The position numbers and the translations under genes were made by a program. Positions 38,919 to 48,881 of a stretch of 60,804 nucleotides of DNA are shown piece after piece. The notes under the pieces were generated by a model. It had not been told where the DNA came from and searched no databases. It was given only the letters and a program-made list of their open reading frames with translations. The stretch is from a virus, in IMG/VR virus record IMGVR_UViG_3300036760_000364, positions 1 to 60,804 of that record; one strand, written 5' to 3'. Numbering within the stretch: the stretch's first letter is position 1; every line of letters starts with the position of its first letter.

Positions 38919-40840
38919 TGTCACAATTACTTCCATTTGGTATTCATAAACCGTCTCAGGGTTACCGGCTCGATCCGGGTAATCCCCTAAGCAAGGGATT
39001 GGTATGGGCGTATCTGTTTAATGAGGGTGGAGGAAAACCACAGGATTTAGTAAAGAATCGTGTAGGTACGTTGAATGGCACTATTTCGTGGACACGTCAG
39101 GCTTCGGGAAAATGTCTTGAAATCACCTCCGTAGCAACAACTAATTATGTGAACCTGGGGCTGTTTCCGGCAAGCTGGTATTCCGGCCAGGGAGAATGTA
39201 CTATAGTTTGTGGCTATCGTAAGACGGATGCTACTGCAAGAGCGGCTGGAGTATGTGCCGACTCTTATGCGGGAGCGACTCAGCGGCTACTGTTTGCTGC
39301 CCCTTGGAGTGATGGAATTACCTATTGGGAGTTTGGGAATTCTACTGAAGGATCAGGAACGCTATCTGTTTCCGGTTTAACCTTCGGAAATGATATTTGG
39401 GTAACTATAGCAAGCACAAAAAACGGTGGCAGAAGAGAAATCTGGCAAAATGGCGTTTTGCGAGGAAGTAATACAGGAAATGCTGTATTTACCCCGTATA
39501 GTTCCAGTGTCTATTTTGAGCTCGGGGGAGATGCCAGCCTAGGCGCTTCTTCAGATTTAGCCCAATATACATTTTTCTATGTGTATAATCGAGCATTAAG
39601 CCCAAATGAAATCCAATCAATATCGACTAACCCGTATCAAATAGTTCAAGCTCCCTACGAAGAATGGATGCCCTATCCGCCTGTTACGCTTCTTCCAACA
39701 GGCATTACAAGTGCAGAGGCTTTTGGAACACCTTTATCACAAGTACAAATTCACCCGACAGGGATTGTTTCTTCTGAGGTATTTGGCACACCTGGTGTCA
39801 TTCAACAGGTTTCAGGGGAGTTTCATCTTGAATCCCCCGTCCCTACAATATCGGGTGAACTGGAACTTTACAACCATGGCCTGATTACCATCACAGCCCC
39901 GATAGTTGAGATGTCGTGTGAGGCCATCCTTACAAATCGTGGAATCATCACGGTAATATCTCCCATGGCCTCCATCGATATAAGCGGCGGGGATAAGTTT
40001 GCGGTTGTGTCACCAATGTCCATATTTGAAGGGGCCTTGTTGTTGACAAACCGTGGTACAATTACAGCTACCTCTCCTATCACAATCGGTAATTTTATTG
40101 GAACTGCCCCGATTTATGGGACTATCACAGCAGTCTCCCCAATGTCAACAGTTTTAATGCAGACCCGTCTGACCAACCGTGGAGCTATAACTGTCGCTTC
40201 CCCAATTGCGATCTTTGCCATTAATGGACTTTACACAAATTGGGGTGCATTTACGGTTGATGCCCCCGTACCCACAATCGATATTCCCGCAACAATAACA
40301 GTTCAAGGTCAAATTGTTGCAGTAGCTCCAATGTCCTACATGAATATCATCGGAATCAGTCTATCGCACACAGGTGTTTTAACGCTTGTTATCAATACCG
40401 AGAATTTTGCATTGAGTGAATATTCAAATTATGCTTTCAACAGCTTTACACATTTCAATGGGAAGGATATCGGTTGTAAGTCTGATGGAATTTACGAGCT
40501 TGCCGGTAATGATGATAATGGAATCGGTATTTCGGCCCTTGTAAGATTCCCGACAGTCGATCTGGAGGAAAACCTTGCCAAACGCCTTAAGGAACTTATC
40601 TATACAGGGCGCAACTCAGGAATACTCGTATTCAAGGTCATTGAAAACGAAAATACTACCGGAGCTTATTCATACAACACCGAGCTCGCCACCTCCACGA
40701 TTCACTGGGAACGCATCAAAACCGGTAAGGGACGCAGGAGCCGATTTGTAACAGTAGAACTATCCAACTTCAACGGTTGTGATTTTGATATAAACAGTCT
40801 GCGTGGATTGGCTGATCCAATCCCACAGAAGAGGAGATAA
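38918..40840 (+). CDS. LamG/concanavalin-domain tail or spike protein
   Basis: 640 residues. Residues about 15-245 form a LamG-like lectin fold: GLVWAYLFNEGGGKPQDLVK at the start and YNRALSPNEIQSIS at its end. Then about ten short repeats with TNRGTITATSPI-like units (about 300-490) and a C-terminal beta/alpha domain (about 495-640). Likely binds host-surface glycans. Overlaps the upstream gene by one base. Confidence 0.7.
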   Translation: MSQLLPFGIHKPSQGYRLDPGNPLSKGLVWAYLFNEGGGKPQDLVKNRVGTLNGTISWTRQASGKCLEITSVATTNYVNLGLFPASWYSGQGECTIVCGYRKTDATARAAGVCADSYAGATQRLLFAAPWSDGITYWEFGNSTEGSGTLSVSGLTFGNDIWVTIASTKNGGRREIWQNGVLRGSNTGNAVFTPYSSSVYFELGGDASLGASSDLAQYTFFYVYNRALSPNEIQSISTNPYQIVQAPYEEWMPYPPVTLLPTGITSAEAFGTPLSQVQIHPTGIVSSEVFGTPGVIQQVSGEFHLESPVPTISGELELYNHGLITITAPIVEMSCEAILTNRGIITVISPMASIDISGGDKFAVVSPMSIFEGALLLTNRGTITATSPITIGNFIGTAPIYGTITAVSPMSTVLMQTRLTNRGAITVASPIAIFAINGLYTNWGAFTVDAPVPTIDIPATITVQGQIVAVAPMSYMNIIGISLSHTGVLTLVINTENFALSEYSNYAFNSFTHFNGKDIGCKSDGIYELAGNDDNGIGISALVRFPTVDLEENLAKRLKELIYTGRNSGILVFKVIENENTTGAYSYNTELATSTIHWERIKTGKGRRSRFVTVELSNFNGCDFDINSLRGLADPIPQKRR

Positions 40841-40841
40841 C

Positions 40842-42992
40842 ATGGCAACAAATTATACCGGCGATGCTGTTCCAACAAAAACTCTTATTCAGGAGCGAAT
40901 ACAGGATGTTAATGACGTTTTGGCCTCTGCTTTAACAGGGCTTGCGACCTTTGTAACAAATCTTTCAAATATTATAGGAAGTACACATCTTCCGTATGTT
41001 ACACCACAACAAAATGCATTTGTGCCCGCAACTATTAAAGTTGATCCAGGTGAAACACCTAAAATGAGCCCTCTTGATCATACTGGTTATCATCCAGAGC
41101 GGGGAAGCGTCAATACTTCTATGGCTCCTTTATCCCCACAGGCAACGATAGATGGTTTAGTTACCCAATTAGAAACTACAACCGACCGGGGTATTATTGT
41201 GGATCCTGCTCGAATTGACCCGCCTACAACAATCCCGCCTGATTTTACGACAGAACCAACACCTCCTATACCACCTACAACACCAGTACCATTTACAGAA
41301 GAACCTCCTGTAAAGCCGGAACTTGATCCTGTTGTCCCAGATAAAGTAACTGACCCCGTACTTCCACCTCTTCCAATATTCCCTCCACCTCAATGGCCTG
41401 AGCGAATACCGATTAATACCACAATAACCTTTACAGGAATTCCCCCGCAACCCTTAACAGACAAATCACAATACATTGTCCCGTACAGCTATAACGATCC
41501 CGCAGAAAACTACACATCGGCTTTATTAAATGCAGTTAGAGCAAAACTATTACATGATGCCACCTATGGCGGAACAGGACTTGGGGCAACTATTGAAAAC
41601 GATATCTGGAACCGTAGTCTCGAACGGGATGAGCTTGCTTTATTTGAAGCCATCCAGAATACGATGGACACATGGGGAGCCTCAAACTTCCCGCTCCCAA
41701 ACGGGGTACTCGTCAGTGACATCGATGAGTTGAATGAGAAACACTATGATAATTTAATCGACCGCTCACGGGATGTGGCAATTAAACAGGCAGAGCTTGC
41801 CGATGCTAACACCAAATTTGCGGTTACTTCCGGGGTTCAAGTGGAGCAGATGTGGATAGCTCATCAGGATAACATTGCAGCCCGAGCTCTCGAATCCGCA
41901 AGAAACACTGTTGAAATGGCCGTGGCCATATTTAAAGCACATGTTGATTACTATAATTCGCAACTTGACCTTTATAAAGCAGAAGCGGAGGTCTATAAAA
42001 CCAAAATTAGCGCTGAGATGTTGAAGGTTGAAATCTACCGGAACGAGCTTGAAACCGTAAAAACTCAGGTCGAGATCAATAAGGCGGATGTGGAACTGTA
42101 CAACGCACAAATTGCCGGAATCGAAGCACAGATTAAAGTCTACAATATTCGGCTCGAACAGAATAAATTACAGTTAGGGATTAATCAACTCCGCTCGGAG
42201 GTTTTTCGGACTCAGATCGAGGCATTCACGGCGTTGGTTAAAAACAAGGAAGCCGAGTATGGTTTATATAAAGCGGAATGGGAAGGTGAGATAGCAAAGA
42301 TTCAACTGTTCAGCGAACAGGTTAAGGCATATGCTGCCCAGGTTGAAGCGACTAAAATCAAGGCAGATATTGCCATTGCAGATATGCAGGCGGCCATTGA
42401 AACGAATAAGTACAATCTTGAGACCATGAAGGTAAGATTACAGAAATACGAGGCAGATGTCAGAGCCGCTTCCGCAAAAATCGATTCACTGGTTAAAGAG
42501 TACGAAGCGGATTCCAGAAACTTTGGGCTTTTCATAAGTGCATCTGAAGCGGATAACAGACTTGACCTTGAAAAAGCCCGTGTTACATCACAGGTAAGCA
42601 CAAGCATAAATGATGCCGTTACACGCAAATATGAAGCTGATGCCCGGGTGTATGCGGATATAATTCAGGAAGCCAAAGCAGATGCAGAAGTAGAGATGGA
42701 ACGTGCCAAGATTATCGAACAGACCAACAATGCCAATATTCAAGTTGCGCTTCAGGCAGCTATTCAAAACTTGCAATCATTTGTGAGTCTTGTAAATATC
42801 GATGTTGAGGCCGCTAAAGGGGGAGCACAGTATTATGCCCAACTTGCTGCTGCTGCAATGCAGGCAATTCATGCCACTATGCAGATTGGCGCAAGCTTCG
42901 GTGTAAGCGATACCACGCATGTTGGATATGGGTATAGCGGAACTTATCCTACTACAACTACCCTTCCAAATCCAATGCAAACAAGTCCGTAA
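40842..42992 (+). CDS. Long coiled-coil virion protein (716 aa)
   Basis: From the ATG with AGAGGAGATAAC upstream (an earlier ATG lacks one). An N-terminal Pro-rich segment (about 90-215) precedes nearly 400 residues of heptad-rich helix (about 330-690) with repeats such as YKAEAEVYKTKI and VEIYRNELETVKTQVE. Gly/Thr-rich C-terminus. Could be a rod-like tail or internal ejection component. Similar 'ELY-AEVEAYRA' helix arrays are known in podoviral proteins, without firm function. Confidence 0.65.
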   Translation: MATNYTGDAVPTKTLIQERIQDVNDVLASALTGLATFVTNLSNIIGSTHLPYVTPQQNAFVPATIKVDPGETPKMSPLDHTGYHPERGSVNTSMAPLSPQATIDGLVTQLETTTDRGIIVDPARIDPPTTIPPDFTTEPTPPIPPTTPVPFTEEPPVKPELDPVVPDKVTDPVLPPLPIFPPPQWPERIPINTTITFTGIPPQPLTDKSQYIVPYSYNDPAENYTSALLNAVRAKLLHDATYGGTGLGATIENDIWNRSLERDELALFEAIQNTMDTWGASNFPLPNGVLVSDIDELNEKHYDNLIDRSRDVAIKQAELADANTKFAVTSGVQVEQMWIAHQDNIAARALESARNTVEMAVAIFKAHVDYYNSQLDLYKAEAEVYKTKISAEMLKVEIYRNELETVKTQVEINKADVELYNAQIAGIEAQIKVYNIRLEQNKLQLGINQLRSEVFRTQIEAFTALVKNKEAEYGLYKAEWEGEIAKIQLFSEQVKAYAAQVEATKIKADIAIADMQAAIETNKYNLETMKVRLQKYEADVRAASAKIDSLVKEYEADSRNFGLFISASEADNRLDLEKARVTSQVSTSINDAVTRKYEADARVYADIIQEAKADAEVEMERAKIIEQTNNANIQVALQAAIQNLQSFVSLVNIDVEAAKGGAQYYAQLAAAAMQAIHATMQIGASFGVSDTTHVGYGYSGTYPTTTTLPNPMQTSP

Positions 42993-43005
42993 GGAGGATA
43001 TAGAT

Positions 43006-44256
43006 ATGGCAGATGATTATACAAACAACCCTGAATTAAACTCCTGGGTAAAGCAGTTTACTTCAAATTTTCCAGGCCCGACAAGTAAGCCACTTGTCAA
43101 TGTACCTTCAAGTCAGGGAGCAGTGCCACTGGTAACTTACACACCCGGAACTCCACCTGCAATCACAAAGATCTGGAAACCCGGAGGAGAGAGTGTCGAA
43201 AAAGCCGTTAATGCGGCGAATGCTTATACTAAATATAATGTACCGCCTGTTAGTTCTTCTGGGTATAACGTACCTTCAGTTAGCCCATTCGGATATGATG
43301 TAACACGAGGAATCCTTACCGGCCAGTGGCCTGCACCTGTGCCGCCTGCTATGAGTCCTCCATCACCTACTCCAGTGCCTACCACCTCTTCGTTCCCGCA
43401 GAATTACGCTGGTTATAAAGGAACCGTTACAGATGCAATGATGGCTGAGCGAAATCGGGCAACCGGATGGATTCCCTCAAACATCCCAAGGCCCAACACT
43501 CCTGAATACGCCACATGGTCAGCACAACAGGCCAAAGAAGATGCAAATCGCTGGAATGCGGTTGACCTATCGAGACTTGCAAGAGAACGGGAAGCCGCAA
43601 CAGCTTATGCCCGTCAGGTAATGGAAGCTGCAACTATGGCCGATATACAACACCGTGCCGACGTTGAGAGGTGGGAACGACAACCACATCTTTTTGCAAC
43701 GGAACTTGCTGCCGAGTATGCCGGACGACACCCCTCCTCACTGGCAGTTCCGGCAACAGCAGCATATCAAGCTGCTCTTGGTGGTGAGGAAGCAGCCACC
43801 GTAGCCCGTGCCAAGCTTCCCGGAGAACTGGGGATGAGTGAGGCAGAACTGGGCTACAAAAAATCCGAGATTGAAAAGAACAAAGCCTATGCAGACTGGC
43901 TGACAAAAGGAAGGGTGCAAGCGGCTCAAGCTGAACTTGAGCGCAAGAAACAGGTTCAGGCTGATAGAGCAGCAGCCGCAGAGGAAGCCGCACAGCAGAA
44001 AAGAATTAAAGCATATCAGGATTATGAGAAGAGTTGGGCTTCCGGGGAACATCTCTCAACCGAAAAAATGCTAACCCCGGAACAATGGCTTGCCCGCTAC
44101 GGGGCATTCTATAAACCCACATCTGCCGCTGTACCAAAACGTGGCGGGGATGAAACACTTAGTTCGGCAGCGGGAGCCCCTCCAGGAGCCGTACAGGGAG
44201 TTCAAATGCCCGATGGAACCATGAAATATTGGGATGCCCAAGGAAATGAACTATAA
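43006..44256 (+). CDS. Internal virion protein candidate (416 aa)
   Basis: AAGGAGGATATAGAT precedes the ATG. Pro/Ser-rich first 150 residues, then Ala/Glu/Gln-rich helices (about 150-370) ending in a small beta end (GVQMPDGTMKYWDAQGNEL). Overlaps the next gene start (ATAATG region). Probably ejected with the DNA or part of an internal core, by position before the giant protein. Confidence 0.6.
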   Translation: MADDYTNNPELNSWVKQFTSNFPGPTSKPLVNVPSSQGAVPLVTYTPGTPPAITKIWKPGGESVEKAVNAANAYTKYNVPPVSSSGYNVPSVSPFGYDVTRGILTGQWPAPVPPAMSPPSPTPVPTTSSFPQNYAGYKGTVTDAMMAERNRATGWIPSNIPRPNTPEYATWSAQQAKEDANRWNAVDLSRLAREREAATAYARQVMEAATMADIQHRADVERWERQPHLFATELAAEYAGRHPSSLAVPATAAYQAALGGEEAATVARAKLPGELGMSEAELGYKKSEIEKNKAYADWLTKGRVQAAQAELERKKQVQADRAAAAEEAAQQKRIKAYQDYEKSWASGEHLSTEKMLTPEQWLARYGAFYKPTSAAVPKRGGDETLSSAAGAPPGAVQGVQMPDGTMKYWDAQGNEL

Positions 44257-47200
44257 TGACCTACGATGAAGCTATTCAAGTCGGTGGAAAGCCGATTGAT
44301 ATACAGGCACAAGAAACAATACCCGCCGCACCCGTCGCAAAATTAACCTATGAGGAAGCGATTAAAGCCGGGGGAAAACCTATTCCGGTACAACAACCTC
44401 AAAACATTTATTCCAAATCCGAGGCCCTGCCTCCCGAACAACAAGCCGGGTATCTGTATGAGCAGCCTTTCACAAGACCAAGTGCCGCTGTTCCTGAAAC
44501 AGGTTTATGGGCGGCAGCCAAGGGAGGACTGACACAATCATCTGCGGGGCTCGGATACCGTATTGCTGCCGGAGAGAAAGGAATGCCTGCTCCGTATCAA
44601 CCACAGGGATTTCTTGAGAAACTTGCTATGGGTGCAGGAGAATTAGCCGGTGATATTCCTGCAATGATTGGAGGCGGAGTTGCCGGTTCTGCTGTGCCTA
44701 TTGTAGGAACTACTGCTGGAGCTCTCATGGCTCCCGCTGCAATAAAGGAAACAGAAAAAGCCTATTTAGCTCCTGAAACAACCTCCCTCGGAAAAGCTGC
44801 TAAAGAGGTAGCCATTGCAGGTACAGTTGGTAAATTAATGGAATTCGTAGGCGGAGCAACATTTTTACGTGCCCTCGCACCGGAGTTTCGTCCAATGTAT
44901 CAAGCAGCCGTTAAAGCCGGGGATACCCTGGCAGCAAGAAGCATTATTACGGCTGCTCAGGCAAGTGGAAAGTTTTCGCCTATGATAGCCAAAGCAGTTA
45001 CCCCTGCCGCAGAAATAGCCACAATGGGCACAGCAGAACCCCTCATTCGTGAGGGTAGACTTCCAACCGCAGAGGAACTTGCTTTAACTGCGCTGCCAAT
45101 TACAGGATTGCATATGGCTGGAAAAGTTGGAGGAGCAATTAAATCTGCTGCTGTGCCGGAGGTTAAACCGAAACCGGTTGCCTCAGTTGCTGTTCCGCCA
45201 ATCGAAAAAGGTGGAATGCTTAATGAACCTGCGGTGCGAAAGCAATTTGCTGAAATGGGAATCGAACAACCCACTCCCGGTCTCGCAGAATATGTAACCC
45301 AACGGCCTGAGCTCCATACACCGGAAGTTGTTGCTGAGGCCAACCGGATTAAACAGGATATGTTTGCGCCTCTTAAAGAGGAAAAAGGTGCGATTAGTGT
45401 TGGAAAGCCTGAAACTGAAACACCTCCAATAGACCGCCGTGCGATAGATCGCCTCGATACTCCTAAATCACTTAGAGAACAACTTGATATTGTACGTGAA
45501 AGAATCGAATTCTGGAATAAAGAATTCAAACCAAAGAACGCAGCAGAGGAAATATCTCAAAGAATAGAGATTGAACGGCTTCCTAAAATCGAACAAGAAC
45601 TAACTGACCAACTCAAAGCTGTTGAGGCCTCCAAGGAATTAAAAGACCTGGGAATAGAGCCTCCGCCTGTTTCACCTAAAGAGCCGGTTTCACCAATTGT
45701 TGAAAAGCCCCCTATAGGTGAAACACCTCCTGTCGAGAATCTCCGTCCCGCTATTCAAACTCGCCGAGGGCTTCTTGAGGGGGTCGTTGGCGAAAGTCAC
45801 ATCGATATTCTCAAACGTACAGGCACAAAAGAGTCTCTTGACCACTCAAAGGGGTTCATAACTCCCGATGGGCAATTCCTTAATCGCAAACAGGCAATGG
45901 ATTGGCTTAAGGATAACCAACCTGAAGTCGCAGCGAAACTTAAAGAGCAAGGGGTCAAGGCGCTTCACACCGAGGATTATAATGCAGCGGTTAAAGAAGT
46001 TACCAGAGTCGGTCGTCAAGCCGAACTCAGCCCGCTTTTAGCAAAAAGCTCTGACTCGCTTTTAAGGGCTTACAACCTCAAAGATATTTCTGAAGTTACC
46101 CCGGAAGTTGTAACCAAAATGTCGCAGGATCTGAATCTGCCCGAAAAGGTAATCCAGCAGAATCTCGGACTGCCGTTTTTAAGGTCTGAAGAAGTTCCTA
46201 TAACCAGACCTGAACCTCCAAAGCCTATAGCAGATATTTCTACAACGCCTACTGAAGAAACATTAATCCAACGTTATATAGAAGGTACGTTAGAAATACC
46301 AGAGAAGATAAAACAAAAAGCAACAGAATATATGAAAAAAGGCGGCTATCAGGCTCCATCAAAGATTAGAGAAAGATATGATAATTATATATACAAACAT
46401 TACATACAAAAGATAGCTAGATCTGAATTAGAAACACCGCCGGTTACAGCAGAAGTTCCTCCTGAAACCAAACTCTATGGTGGCGGCCCCTCAACTGAAG
46501 AAATCCTCAAAACAGGAAAGCAATCCGCCGGGGATATTATCGATAAGGCCCGTGAGTTCATCCAAACAGCCAAACGGTCTTTTGGTCATCCCTTTTCTGA
46601 AGTCGAAGCCGCCAAGGGAGCAATGCTTAAACACCATGAAGTAATTCGAGACAGTGCCTGGATGAATAATCTTATAACCAAATGGGGCATTCAACAATAT
46701 GACAAACTGGGTGTTAAGTTAGGAGACAAAGATAAGATTGAAACCCAAACTAATATCCTACTCGCCACTGAAGATCCCGAGCTTAAAGCACAACTTCCCA
46801 GAGAACAACAGACGATGTTAAATCACGCCGAAGAACTCCAAAAATCCATCACCAAGTATGCTGTTGATAATGGCCTGATTACCGCTGAAGTTGCTGCAAA
46901 ACATCCTAACTATATCAAGCACTGGTTAATTGATCCCAAAACCGGAGAGCCGTTTTCGCCCTTTTGGGGGCAATTTTCCAAGAGTGGCCCTTCAATGAAA
47001 GAACGTACCTTTGGAACGTACAAAGAGGCTATGGCCGCTGGATACCAACCGGCTACACTTAATGTAGCAGAGCTTGTTGGTAAAAGCTACCAGGAGGTGC
47101 ATCGTATTGTTGAAACCCGCAAGATGCTTGCCACAATACGCCAGATCGAATCCCCTGTAGGCGGAGAGATGTTGCGCTCTGCCCAGGGAGAACTCAAACC

Positions 47201-48881
47201 AATGCGTATCATGGAACCGTGGTCACGGCTGATTAAACAAAACAAGACCGACGGCTATACCAAATTCGATCATCGGCTGCTTGACTATGCAATTCATTAT
47301 AAAGATCAAGACGGAGTATCACACATTATCGAGGGGCCAGTTGGAGTTCGAAAAGAGTTCCTTCCGTGGGTTAGGGCATATATAGAGAACCCCACATACT
47401 CAAAAGCCGAGCAACTCAATAATATGTTTAAAACCGGTAAGATGACTTCGGGCTTTCATATAATCTCATTGACCGCAAATGGGCTCGCCGGCGGACGTGG
47501 AATAGCTGGAAAGATGCCTATTGAGAACGTCATTCGGGGCCTCAAAGAAGCTGAGGTAATGTCTCCTGAACTGCGGGTACTTAATAAATGTGGGCTGGAT
47601 GCCTTTAAACGTATCAACTATGAAGATATCGGACGCTATCACAACATGCTCTATGGTGGAGGACTTGTCAAGAAAACTATAACCTTCGTACCCCGGGAAA
47701 TGACCGCACTCACTTTTGATGTTGTTCATCGGGGGCTTTCTGTTAGTCTCGGGCTGGATATATTTCGGGATATGAAACAACGTGCCATTAACAGGGTGGA
47801 ACGACCTCTTACCGTGGCAGAAGAAACTGAAATTGGCTATAAAGCAGTTGATATCGTAACCAACATGCTAAGTGGCGGCGATGCTAAATCCAAGATGCTG
47901 CGGGCAACCGAGTGGATGGCAAAATACTGGTATAGCCCAGAAGCAAGACAGAAATGGCAATTTGGTTTGCTCTCCCCTTCCTGGCAACGAGCTCACATCG
48001 CCATAGCCAAGGAAATTCTTAAATCCGTTGCGCATCCAATGGCACTCGAATCGAAATACTATCGTGGCTATGTGTATGGCGCAATAGGTGTTTATGCGGC
48101 GGCAAATCTCTATAATTATTTTATGACACAATACCTGGACGGCGAAGGAAAGTGGATGTTTGAGAACCCTAATCCCTGGGTTGTCAGGATGCCTTGGAAT
48201 AATCCTGATGGGTCAGCAGTCTACGGGCGACTCTTAAAATCTATCTTCGAGATTCCCGAAGCGATTCAAGACTTATCTGGACGTGTTATAGCAAAGGTAA
48301 GCCCGCCTATTGGGGCAGCCCTGCATTATTACAAGGACAGGTTGGCTAAATCGAACACGGAACTTGCAAAGGACTTCGTGAAAGATCTAGCTCTTCCAAT
48401 GGCCGCACAACGCACTGAGGAATGGATGAAAGGTAAAGCTGCTTTACCAACTGCTCTCGCACCGGTTATTGGAGTTCCTATGACTGCCAGTAAAGCCCAC
48501 ACTCCCGCTGAAGTTGCCGCATCTCGTTATATGACGAAAAAATACTCAGGGTTATTTCAGCAAACCAAGGAAAGCGAGCTCCGCAAGAATATTGTGGACT
48601 CATTCAGGCGCAGTCCTTATATTGACATGTTGCCTAAAAAGGAACGAGCGTTTTATGAGACTCTTTCAGAAACTACACGGAGGAGGCTCAGAAATGAAGC
48701 CCAGTTAGGCTACCTGGAAGGTGCAATCTCCCATCTCTCCATCGATGAGGCTTTTGAGGTCTATAAAAAGGCTAACCCCGAAGAACGTCAGAAACTTTTC
48801 AAACACATTCAATCAAGGCTCCGTGACGTACCATCCGACAAGAGAGATGCAGCTATCTTAAAATGGAGGGCATTGCAATAA
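44256..48881 (+). CDS. Giant internal/ejection protein with LPD38-like C-terminus (1541 aa)
   Basis: Two N-terminal copies of a 'TYDEAI-xxGGKPI' segment; a hydrophobic Gly/Ala-zipper region (about 105-175, GELAGDIPAMIGGGVAGSAV and GALMAPAAIKE) that could insert into the host membrane; Pro/Glu-rich linkers; then a large C-terminal helical domain (about 750-1541) with GLLSPSWQRAHIAIAKE and RFYETLSETTRRRLR-type segments, resembling large polyvalent protein domain 38. Phages with this layout use such proteins to form or cross a trans-envelope channel. Confidence 0.7.
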   Translation: MTYDEAIQVGGKPIDIQAQETIPAAPVAKLTYEEAIKAGGKPIPVQQPQNIYSKSEALPPEQQAGYLYEQPFTRPSAAVPETGLWAAAKGGLTQSSAGLGYRIAAGEKGMPAPYQPQGFLEKLAMGAGELAGDIPAMIGGGVAGSAVPIVGTTAGALMAPAAIKETEKAYLAPETTSLGKAAKEVAIAGTVGKLMEFVGGATFLRALAPEFRPMYQAAVKAGDTLAARSIITAAQASGKFSPMIAKAVTPAAEIATMGTAEPLIREGRLPTAEELALTALPITGLHMAGKVGGAIKSAAVPEVKPKPVASVAVPPIEKGGMLNEPAVRKQFAEMGIEQPTPGLAEYVTQRPELHTPEVVAEANRIKQDMFAPLKEEKGAISVGKPETETPPIDRRAIDRLDTPKSLREQLDIVRERIEFWNKEFKPKNAAEEISQRIEIERLPKIEQELTDQLKAVEASKELKDLGIEPPPVSPKEPVSPIVEKPPIGETPPVENLRPAIQTRRGLLEGVVGESHIDILKRTGTKESLDHSKGFITPDGQFLNRKQAMDWLKDNQPEVAAKLKEQGVKALHTEDYNAAVKEVTRVGRQAELSPLLAKSSDSLLRAYNLKDISEVTPEVVTKMSQDLNLPEKVIQQNLGLPFLRSEEVPITRPEPPKPIADISTTPTEETLIQRYIEGTLEIPEKIKQKATEYMKKGGYQAPSKIRERYDNYIYKHYIQKIARSELETPPVTAEVPPETKLYGGGPSTEEILKTGKQSAGDIIDKAREFIQTAKRSFGHPFSEVEAAKGAMLKHHEVIRDSAWMNNLITKWGIQQYDKLGVKLGDKDKIETQTNILLATEDPELKAQLPREQQTMLNHAEELQKSITKYAVDNGLITAEVAAKHPNYIKHWLIDPKTGEPFSPFWGQFSKSGPSMKERTFGTYKEAMAAGYQPATLNVAELVGKSYQEVHRIVETRKMLATIRQIESPVGGEMLRSAQGELKPMRIMEPWSRLIKQNKTDGYTKFDHRLLDYAIHYKDQDGVSHIIEGPVGVRKEFLPWVRAYIENPTYSKAEQLNNMFKTGKMTSGFHIISLTANGLAGGRGIAGKMPIENVIRGLKEAEVMSPELRVLNKCGLDAFKRINYEDIGRYHNMLYGGGLVKKTITFVPREMTALTFDVVHRGLSVSLGLDIFRDMKQRAINRVERPLTVAEETEIGYKAVDIVTNMLSGGDAKSKMLRATEWMAKYWYSPEARQKWQFGLLSPSWQRAHIAIAKEILKSVAHPMALESKYYRGYVYGAIGVYAAANLYNYFMTQYLDGEGKWMFENPNPWVVRMPWNNPDGSAVYGRLLKSIFEIPEAIQDLSGRVIAKVSPPIGAALHYYKDRLAKSNTELAKDFVKDLALPMAAQRTEEWMKGKAALPTALAPVIGVPMTASKAHTPAEVAASRYMTKKYSGLFQQTKESELRKNIVDSFRRSPYIDMLPKKERAFYETLSETTRRRLRNEAQLGYLEGAISHLSIDEAFEVYKKANPEERQKLFKHIQSRLRDVPSDKRDAAILKWRALQ

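Noticed and set aside
44957-45529. 190-codon minus-strand frame inside the giant ejection protein
   Set aside because: No ribosome site, and it interrupts a continuous 1541-codon plus-strand gene.
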